Source of the DNA: Phanerochaete sordida
Lineage: Eukaryota > Basidiomycota > Agaricomycetes > Polyporales > Phanerochaetaceae
Reading direction: 5' to 3'
Length of the DNA: 64,000 nucleotides
Assembly: GCA_019973155.2 (NCBI GenBank)
Contig: BPQB01000082.1
Coordinates: forward strand, 62,001-126,000
Part shown: piece after piece, positions 55,050 to 64,000 of the stretch
Numbering within the stretch: the stretch's first letter is position 1
Layout of the letters: every line of letters starts with the position of its first letter
Notes under the pieces: generated by a model
Seen by the model: only the letters and a program-made list of their open reading frames with translations
What the model was told of the DNA's origin: nothing
Database searches by the model: none
Position numbers and translations under genes: made by a program

Positions 55050-56834
55050 ATGACAGGGACCTACGTCCATTTGTCGTCGGAGGAACGCTCGCAAATTGAG
55101 CAAGAGGTCGATAAGCATAGGGTGGAGGCGGCTCGGCTCTGTCGTCGACTCAACTCAGGCGCGTCCGTGATGCGCCTTCCCGACGAACTACTGGCGGAGA
55201 TTTTCGCTCTCTGCGTCAGTGTCTGGCAGGACGAATGCGAAACATACCCTTTGGGACGGCGCGGTTTCCCGAACAACTCGTACTCACCCTACAAATGGGT
55301 TCGAGTGACGCATGTCTGCCACCGCTGGCGCGAACTTGCTGTCAACACGCCCAGGCTATGGACGAACATCATGGCTACCAATCCGGAGCCCGTCGAAGTC
55401 TTGGCCTTCCGGTCACGAGACATGCCAGTCCACGTTCTTCTCGACCACGCTTTGATGATCCCGGGTGACACCATGGCTTTCTGGGCACCGATTTTGCGGG
55501 CGGCAGCTCGAGTCCACGGACTTCGTGTTCAACTCAGATATGGTGTGGATCCAGAGTTCGACCCTTTCCTTTCCTCCAACGATTCGCCGGCTTTATCCGA
55601 TCTGCGCATCCTGAAACTCGACTACAGTCGATCCTCAGGGCGAACTAGACAGCTGCCACCGTTCGTGCCCCAACACCTACCGTTCCTGCATACCCTCCAC
55701 GCTTCCTGGCTTTCCTACAACGCTGTTCAGCCGCTATTTTGCCCATCTCTCAAGTCTCTCTCACTGCGAGCTCTTCGCATGCCAGACTCGCGTTGTTGGC
55801 AACCCTTTCTCGAGGCTCTCAAAGCCATGCCAGGGCTTGAAGATCTGAAAATTCAGGACTGCCTCTTCCCTCTTCCTTCCAACTATCGGCAACTGCCTCT
55901 ACTTGCAGGTACAGCCGCAAAGTTGCCCGCTTTGCGCTCGCTACAGGCATCATGCCACATTTCTGGTGCCGGAGCAGCGCTCTTACTTCGTAATCTCTGC
56001 TTTCCCGGAGACATTCCGGTCGAGATTGGCGAGACATCATTCGACGACTATGAAGCCATGCCCCAAGACTTCGATGGACATTTAGCGGAGGACACCGCAG
56101 GATGCCTGCTTTCCGCGCTCGAGTATCGCCTCTCGAGCGGCCATGGTGACCTGGGGGTTCGATCTCCGCAAGTCCTCACCCTTCATCTTCACATGGAGCA
56201 AGATGCTCTCTTATTCTTCAAAGGATGGTCCACGACCGTTCCACTGCAGCATAGCCTCCCCGAAATCGACTTTGCTGCAGCCACCCCCGAAACGCCGTCG
56301 GGTTTGTGCTTCACCGTGAACTGCGATTCGTCCGTAGCACTCATGGCGGAGCTGCTCATGGAGAAGCTGAGCCTCGCTCCCTCGTTGTGCAGCGCAAGGA
56401 CTATCGCAATTTCTATGAGTCCCAACGACATTGAAGGCACTCCAGTCTCCCCTCGGTCGCTGTTATCTGCTCTCGCGCACCTTTCCGACGCGCAGACGAT
56501 ACTCGCGAGCGGCCACGAGGTCGTAGGGCCTTTAATTATCTCTTTACGGACGCCGTGTGGGCCACAGCTGCAGCTGCCATGCCCTTCGCTCAAGACGCTG
56601 TATATCTACGGACTGCTCTTTGCGGAGCGACGTTACCGGCCCGGACCTGGAGGCCAGTTGCTCCGCGACGAAACCGCTTTCGAGTCTATCAAACACACAA
56701 TTACCGATCGTGCTAGACAAGGCTGCCCTATCGACAGGCTTGTCATCTCCAACAATCATGTTCCACTGGCGCCGGAAAGAATGCAGGAACTCCGTGAGCT
56801 GGTCCGGGAAGTGGTATGGGGTGGCGATGAATAG
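55050..56834 (+). CDS. F-box-like protein, type A (right copy)
   Basis: Single exon, 594 residues, starting MTGTYVHLSSEER. The N-terminal helix leads to MRLPDELLAEIFALC and KWVRVTHVCHRWRELAVNTPRLW. The leucine-rich body carries NLCFPGDIPVEIGET and LRTPCGPQLQLPCPSLKTL, nearly identical in place and wording to the gene at 3676-5451. Together with the type B gene just upstream it forms the mirror image of the left pair. Function by family: substrate recognition for an SCF ubiquitin ligase. Confidence 0.85.
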   Translation: MTGTYVHLSSEERSQIEQEVDKHRVEAARLCRRLNSGASVMRLPDELLAEIFALCVSVWQDECETYPLGRRGFPNNSYSPYKWVRVTHVCHRWRELAVNTPRLWTNIMATNPEPVEVLAFRSRDMPVHVLLDHALMIPGDTMAFWAPILRAAARVHGLRVQLRYGVDPEFDPFLSSNDSPALSDLRILKLDYSRSSGRTRQLPPFVPQHLPFLHTLHASWLSYNAVQPLFCPSLKSLSLRALRMPDSRCWQPFLEALKAMPGLEDLKIQDCLFPLPSNYRQLPLLAGTAAKLPALRSLQASCHISGAGAALLLRNLCFPGDIPVEIGETSFDDYEAMPQDFDGHLAEDTAGCLLSALEYRLSSGHGDLGVRSPQVLTLHLHMEQDALLFFKGWSTTVPLQHSLPEIDFAAATPETPSGLCFTVNCDSSVALMAELLMEKLSLAPSLCSARTIAISMSPNDIEGTPVSPRSLLSALAHLSDAQTILASGHEVVGPLIISLRTPCGPQLQLPCPSLKTLYIYGLLFAERRYRPGPGGQLLRDETAFESIKHTITDRARQGCPIDRLVISNNHVPLAPERMQELRELVREVVWGGDE

Positions 56835-57219
56835 ATAGCTGCCTTAGAGCCTTAACCTTGGTACTGGCACTGGTATGCACACTCTTTGCTCGTAGTTTTG
56901 TGCTGCACGGACGTCTGATCTGGGAGCGTGGTGTTCGTAGCTGTATGGTTAATAGATAATTTACCTCGTCACGCATGGACTCTGGCCCTAGGCTTGCGCC
57001 TCTGCTTGGAATGGTCGCATTGAAATATGGTACGCATCCACACTGGCACATGTGCGCCTCGTGCGCTCCGCAAGCATTTCAACACGTCCGTCGTCGCCCG
57101 CTGCTCGACGACGATATCTGCAGTTCTCCGAGCCGTTCGACGCCGTTCGCGCATCCGCTGATGCTTTCTGGCAAGCATTTCTTGACTCTGATTCGGACGT
57201 CTCTGCTGAGGCGTTCAAC
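56835..57219. other. Intergenic before the GDSL fragment
   Basis: 385 bp. No GDS block for copy 3 can be found here, so the 5' exon of that copy is missing or too diverged to see. Confidence 0.45.
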
Positions 57220-57436
57220 TGCGTACGCCCGCAAGCTCGACGTCGTCGTTCGCGGCCTGAGCGGCTATAACACAGCCTGGATGCTCCCTGTCTTCGAAAA
57301 GGCGAGTAGCCAATGAATACCACGCACATTGTCTGACAAAGAGTCATAGGTATTCGCAACGCGTGCCAAACGCCAGAACCTGGCAAAGATTCAGCTTCTG
57401 GTGATCTGGCTCGGTGCGAACGACGCCGTACTATAA
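57220..57436 (+). pseudogene. Truncated third GDSL esterase copy
   Basis: The segment matches exon 2 of the two intact copies (YARKLDVVVRGLSGYNTAWM) and then, after an intron that begins with GC (GAAAAG|GCGAGT), the start of exon 3 (RAKRQNLAKIQLLVIWLGAND). It runs into a stop two codons after the block III GAND-A motif (VL then TAA at 57434-57436). Blocks I and V are absent, so it cannot be an active esterase. The retained similarity is closest to copy 2 (QNLAKIQLL is shared exactly). Confidence 0.8.
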
Positions 57437-57628
57437 GATTTTGTATATCGTGCCACATTCTGAATTACGATTAAAATTAGCTGACAGTCATGGAGGTGGT
57501 GGGCCAGAGAACGTAGCTTGAACAAAGCCCGAATTCGAATGAAAGAAGTGTTCGCGTCCGGCCCCGCCTGAGGTGAATGCAAGAGATTGACTGGATCACG
57601 AGGCGTGCCCTCTGCGGCGGATTACAAT

Positions 57629-57712
57629 GCCGGGATAGCTCAGCTGGGAGAGCAACAGACTGAAGCCTTTCGGGCCTTCTGGAGGTCGCGTGTTCAATCC
57701 ACGCTCCTGGCA
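57629..57712 (+). tRNA. tRNA-Phe (GAA) with an 11-nt intron
   Basis: The acceptor stem GCCGGGA pairs with TCCTGGC (one G-T pair), and the discriminator is A. D-arm GCTC/GAGC, T-arm GCGTG/CACGC around TTCAATC, variable loop AGGTC. The anticodon loop is CTGAAG|intron|T, giving anticodon GAA (57662-57664). The intron is 57666-57676, directly 3' of position 37, and contains TTC complementary to the anticodon. Five T residues (57713-57717) end the gene, a Pol III terminator. The closing pair of the anticodon stem (27-43) is A-G. Confidence 0.93.
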
Positions 57713-57717
57713 TTTTT
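57713..57717 (+). terminator. Pol III terminator of tRNA-Phe
   Basis: T5 run immediately after the discriminator base. Confidence 0.8.
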
Positions 57718-58060
57718 GCTTCTTTCCCGTAATATAACATTTTATACTGTGCATGTATCGCTGATTCACCAACGTTCAACGCTTTCATAAGGTGCATCAT
57801 ATTCCAGCTAGCTGTGCCAATTATTCGGAGCAAGCCCGTCTCAAAAGTGCTTACCCCGGCTTGAGCCGTGCTGATCGGTGAAGTCATTGCTGAGCGCGCC
57901 TGCCGCGCGCAAAACCCTGTCTGTGCCGGTCATCTTCGTCACCCATTTGCATGTTACCTTGAACGCTAAGCTGACAGTGTGTCCGTATCTCTCCTCGAAA
58001 GCTCTTGTCCAACGCTGAGAGAACTCAACCGTCACAGGCTCTTAGACGTTCTCCGCTGGA
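57718..58060. other. Intergenic tRNA-Phe to LETM1
   Basis: 343 bp. A 64-codon minus-strand frame (57841-58035) has no support. Confidence 0.5.
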
Positions 58061-60287
<2,227 letters not shown>

Positions 60288-60763
60288 TCGCTTTTTAAGT
60301 ATGTACGTATTATATCTTGACCTAGTATTCCATCTTTATTCTTTGGACACCGTGCCTATCGGATACGCGGGGTCTACCTCGCCCTTGGTGAGCTTCACGG
60401 TGTCGCTCTTACAGCCCTCTGCGCAGGTCACACGACATCAACGCGATACGAAGCGGGAGCAGAGCTCCTGACTGCTCTGCGTGACGTCAGGGCGCGACCT
60501 TGGTGCGACTCCACCGAGGCACCTGGGTGCAAGTCGCCCCAGTGGCAAGCGCCGCCCGCTAACTGCAAGGACTCCACCGCTCGTCTTGGTGCGCACCACT
60601 GCTCTGATATGCATCGCCACGACGGAGAGGATTCCCATTGCATCATGGCTACCAGCGGGCCTTATAACATGTTGGCCTCGCCCCAACACAGACCCAAACT
60701 CTTCACTCGACTATCACCCGAACACTCAGCTTTCACGACCCACTCTTCTTACAACCTCACGAT
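60288..60763. other. Intergenic, promoter of the next gene
   Basis: 476 bp. Contains a TATA box near 60663. Confidence 0.5.
60663..60667 (+). promoter_or_regulatory. TATA box of the 159-residue gene
   Basis: CTTATAACA, about 100 bp before the ATG at 60764. Confidence 0.5.
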
Positions 60764-61350
60764 ATGTCTATGAACGACAAGGACAGCACTCTCTACGGCG
60801 CGCGCGGCGTCGACGTGTACCCTGGTGTCGCGAACCCCACCGAGTCGTCGCGCAACGACGACCCACTCCAGGCCAACTTTGTACGTTATAGCACCTCTCA
60901 CGTCCATGTTCGCGGAATGCTAAAGCGCGAATCCGCAGGTCACGGATCCGACCACAGACTCCTTCGGCGCGGGTGCACCCTCCAACTTCACCGGCCACGA
61001 GGACGCCGCGCGCAACTTCCGGCAGACCGCAGGCGTCGTCGAGGGCCGCCCGGGCATCATCGAGTCGACGAACATCGACCCGCTGAACGAGAACTCGAAC
61101 AAAGGTGCGTTACCCCCGCTGTTCGCGTCGGCGCCGCTGATCGTGAACCGCAGATGACGGCTGGGCGAACGCGCGTTCGACGGGCACGGGCATCGGCGCC
61201 GCGGCGTCGAGTGTCGCGTCGACCGCGACGAGCACGGCGATGAGCGCGGCGAACATGGCTGCGGGCGCCGCACGAATGGCGTATGGTCATGCTGTGGGCG
61301 ACGAGCAGGCGAAGCAGGCGGGCAAGGAGGCCGTTTGGGGCAAACAGTAA
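60764..61350 (+). CDS. Small hypothetical protein (159 aa), possibly stress-related
   Basis: Exons: join(60764..60880, 60939..61104, 61154..61350), 159 residues. The first part has DDPLQANF and DSFGAGAPSNFTGHEDAARNF, then VVEGRPGIIESTNIDPLNEN. The last 65 residues are an Ala/Ser/Gly-rich helix-prone segment (AAASSVASTATSTAMSAANM) ending GKEAVWGKQ. The hydrophilic, small-residue composition resembles small stress or seed-type proteins; this is inference, and no family is recognised. It has its own TATA box. A second in-frame ATG lies two codons downstream. The 16-mer at the start of exon 2 is repeated in the 3' UTR. Confidence 0.78.
60938..60953 (+). repeat. 16-bp direct repeat, copy 1
   Basis: GGTCACGGATCCGACC spans the intron 1 acceptor and exon 2 start. 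The same 16 bases recur at 61353-61368. Confidence 0.7.
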
Positions 61351-61352
61351 AT

Positions 61353-61368
61353 GGTCACGGATCCGACC
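61353..61368 (+). repeat. 16-bp direct repeat, copy 2
   Basis: GGTCACGGATCCGACC just after the stop codon of the same gene. Confidence 0.7.
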
Positions 61369-64000
61369 CCAAAGCTAAAGTGTATCAGTAGAAGGAAGCA
61401 GAACTTCGCAAGGGTTTATGTATGATTAGGATGCAAATACCAGGGTTTATGCGTGTTCATAGGCTTCGGCTTCGTGAGATTGAACCTTGAGAAAGCGAGG
61501 TAACCTGGCGTGGCTGAGGAATATTATGCTGCATACCTTCAACCGTGAATTGAAGGGGGCGAAGTCATAAGGATTACTGACTAGACACTCGAGGGTTATG
61601 CATGACAACAGCTGACATTGGAAACTCGACGCGAGTACAATACAAAATACTAAACTAAGGCGCGAATTGGTTTCACTCGTCGGCCACAAGGGCCAGCGAG
61701 CTACTCGTCCCGGGGCCCACGTAGAGGGTCGTCGCCTGATCCCCGAGAAAAGGCCTCCCGCCAGCGGGAGGGTGCGAAGAATAAATAAGAATAACTTAGA
61801 AATGTCTGTGCGATGACGAGAAAGCATGGTCAAAAGCGGGTGCAAGAGCGAGACAACGGAGAGCACGACTTAGCGGAGAGCATAGGATGAGCGAGAGGAT
61901 GGGGCATGGGTGGTAAGCTCCGCGCCCGCCTCAGCATGACACCGGGGTGTACTGGCGTACGAGGCGGGCGGGCTACCGGCGCCGCAGGCCTGCGCGCGTC
62001 GTGGCGGGGTGGGGTGTGTAAGTGACGCGGGAGGGTGCTGCGGCGGGGAGTCTGGCGAAAAATTTTGCGGAATACGCAGGTATGCGTACAGTGTGCGCGG
62101 CCCGCCGCCCGTCTATGCCGGGTGTGTAGAGTAGGTGGCGGGGCGGCGAGCAGTCTATGCGCTTCTAGAGAGGGATCGGTCGGTGTGGGTGCAGATGCGG
62201 CCGCCCGCCGCGAGGGTATAATCGTCCATGAGCGATGCAGTCTAGGGTGGTGCGGCGGGCGGCATCTAGAGGGAGGTGAGTAGCGTAGTGCCAGAGATTC
62301 CGGAGCCCGAGCCAACGCGAGGCCTGAGGCCCCACGCCCAAGGAGGACACCCATGCAGCTGCATCATGAATCGGTACCCTGCACCTCTTGCGAGGCCGGC
62401 CGAAGCTTGCCACTCTGCCTCTAGGGTGCCTCCTCGGTTCTATAGAATGAAAGAAAAGAAAGGAAGAAAAAGAATAAAAGAAAATGGGGGTAGCCCACGG
62501 ACAGAAGCCAGTTCATCTCGCGGAGGCCCTCCCACGCCCCGCCCACCGCTGCCGCGGGACCCTGCGGGGCGAGATCTGCAGGCGGCGATCAGAGGTCTGG
62601 CGACGTACCGCGGGGCCCCCGCCAGCGGACACACAGCGCCTTTAGACATGTCGGTCCGAGGACGTCCATGGGCATTGCCGATCCAGGCCGCCCGGTGGGT
62701 CGGCCAGTGCCCGGTAGGCTGCGACGCGCCGCCGCGGCGGGCACGTCACAAGTGATGATGAGGGGGATCTACAGCAGCGTTAGTGGAGGCCGAGGCGACG
62801 AGGCTGACAACGTACTAGAAGCCACTTTCGCACCCGCTAGGCGGGACAGGCCGTTCGTGAGGACGACCACGTCCCTGGGTCGCGTCGAGCTGCGTTAGCA
62901 TGCCCGGGTAGGGGTGCCCTGCCACTGTGGCGTCAGCGACGACGTCGACTGCAGAGCCAAGCCTGCTTACCTGCTGTGCAGCGGACACCGGTGGCGATGG
63001 TAGAAGTCGCTGGAGGAGTTGGTGGTGAGGGTGGAAGTGGCTTGGGGAGAGAGGGCGATGGGGGCAGGGCTTATATACCCTGCGGACGGGCGGCTCGCTC
63101 GCGGCCTCGCGGCAGCCACTGGCTGACTGAAAGGCAGCCGGCACAATGGGTGGCAGCGCTGGTGGCCTGCGCGCGAGCCCCATGCGGACAGCTCTGGCTT
63201 GTTCGCGGGCTGCACGTCGGCGAAACCCTCTCGCCGTTTCTATTGCATCGCCTCGAGGACAAGGAAATGGTGGGAGTGCCGCGACGCTTTCGGCATAGCC
63301 GGTCGTTATCGCTTTCATCGAACAACAAGTGGCCGGCCTGAAAGGTCGATCGACTGCGCTCGCCGCATACCATTTGTCGCGCCCTGGGCTTCGAGAAGAT
63401 GGGAGATGAATTGCCCCTGTTCTTTCATCACCCTCCGAGGACCTGGAAACGGCGGAGTACGCACGGCCCGCCATTGTGGCGCAACATGTCGATCCTTTCT
63501 CTTCGAAATTTTCAACTTCGTCGGCCGTCGTTCGACTTGTATCACTGAGCCTCAAGAGAGTTCGGGAAAGTGAGGTGAGAAAGGAGTGAGGGACGATGAA
63601 AGGACGGGAAAAGGAAAGACCACTGGGGGCGTTACTGAGATGACTCCGGCGGACATGGGAGCTGACAACGGCGCGGACGATGTGACCGCGTGCATCGTGC
63701 TGCATGTGCAGTAATCAGCGCAGAAAGAGCGTCGAGAAGCAATAGAAAGAGACGGAGCGCTCGGCGGGGCGTGATGAGTATCATGATGAAAGAAGATGTT
63801 ATCTGGGAATGACCCCGAGGCCTGTTGACGCCACAGTCCGTCGGGACACGTCGACCACGGCAGTGCTGCAGTTCAGAGCTAGCAGGCAAGCAGGAGCGTC
63901 GTATTGTATGCATGATGCGCGTGTGGGATGAGGGGAAGGTCGGTTTCGTCGCGCAAAACGGACGGGGAGTGGGTGGTGATCGCTGCGCCACATTTGCTTT
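61369..64000. other. 2.6 kb without a supported gene (right edge)
   Basis: Many open frames, but none has a domain, consistent splice sites or a conserved pattern. A minus-strand frame at 62815-63705 is Ser/Arg-rich and unlike a real protein. An 8-bp GC stem lies near 61756-61773, and a polypurine A/G tract at 62446-62490. A gene extending beyond the right edge cannot be excluded. Confidence 0.45.
62446..62490 (+). repeat. Polypurine (A/G) tract
   Basis: About 45 bp almost entirely of A and G, a low-complexity sequence. Confidence 0.6.

Noticed and set aside
57841..58035. 64-codon minus-strand ORF upstream of LETM1
   Set aside because: No domain or splice partner, and it occupies the likely LETM1 promoter.
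61756..61773. 8-bp GC hairpin
   Set aside because: Stem-loops of this size are expected by chance in GC-rich DNA, and there is no T run after it.
62815..63705. 296-codon minus-strand ORF at the right edge
   Set aside because: Ser/Arg/Pro-rich translation without recognisable motifs, with several overlapping frames equally open.

Overview
The window is nuclear DNA from a filamentous basidiomycete, most likely an Agaricomycete (wood-rot or mushroom clade). The grounds are very dense short GT-AG introns (mostly 47-110 bp), CAP, LETM1, COMPASS Bre2/Ash2 and N-terminal-glutamine amidase orthologues, a basidiomycete-type Zn2Cys6 regulator, DUF6593-like and F-box-like families, and a split tRNA-Phe. 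The species cannot be named from this sequence. I built the exon models by hand from splice consensus, reading-frame closure and family knowledge; every multi-exon model closes in frame.

Layout, left to right. 0.5-3.2 kb: an ALKBH1-type dioxygenase (+) and a small conserved unknown (-). 3.7-7.7 kb: two intronless F-box genes (-), type A then type B. 8.0-12.3 kb: POL5/MYBBP1A-like nucleolar protein (-, 11 exons). 12.6-13.25 kb: a 629-bp inverted-repeat DNA transposon with CACTA-like termini. 13.3-16.3 kb: GC-rich, no supported gene. 16.4-22.7 kb: a 120-residue unknown, NTAQ1, a BTB protein and a DUF6593-like protein (all +). 23-28.7 kb: a 1726-residue low-complexity protein (-). 29.6-32.7 kb: a secreted SurE-type phosphatase and a UBE2L3-like E2 (both -). 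33.1-35.1 kb: Bre2/Ash2 (+). 35.4-46.7 kb, all minus: a Zn2Cys6 regulator, a PhoD-like phosphatase with 19 exons, CAP/Srv2, and a gene whose exons join a complex III assembly factor (MZM1/LYRM7) to a mitochondrial RF1-type ribosome-rescue factor. 47.4-48.8 kb: linker histone H1 (+). 49.8-57.4 kb: two GDSL/SGNH esterases, F-box type B and type A genes (+), and a truncated third GDSL copy. 57.6 kb: tRNA-Phe(GAA) with an intron. 58.1-61.4 kb: LETM1 and a 159-residue unknown. The final 2.65 kb has no supportable gene.

Most genes are unrelated housekeeping functions. Three groupings stand out. (1) Mitochondrial: the MZM1-RF1 fusion and LETM1. (2) Protein turnover: NTAQ1, E2, a BTB protein and four F-box genes. 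(3) Tandem or segmental duplication: the F-box pair occurs twice as mirror images about 45 kb apart, and the GDSL esterase is triplicated beside the right-hand pair. The most unusual items are the in-frame MZM1-RF1 fusion with a possible internal mitochondrial processing site, the PhoD-like gene whose 19-residue metal-binding motif is cut by five introns into microexons of 20, 9, 5 and 19 nt, and a 5-nt microexon that supplies a zinc-ligand Cys of the Zn2Cys6 regulator.
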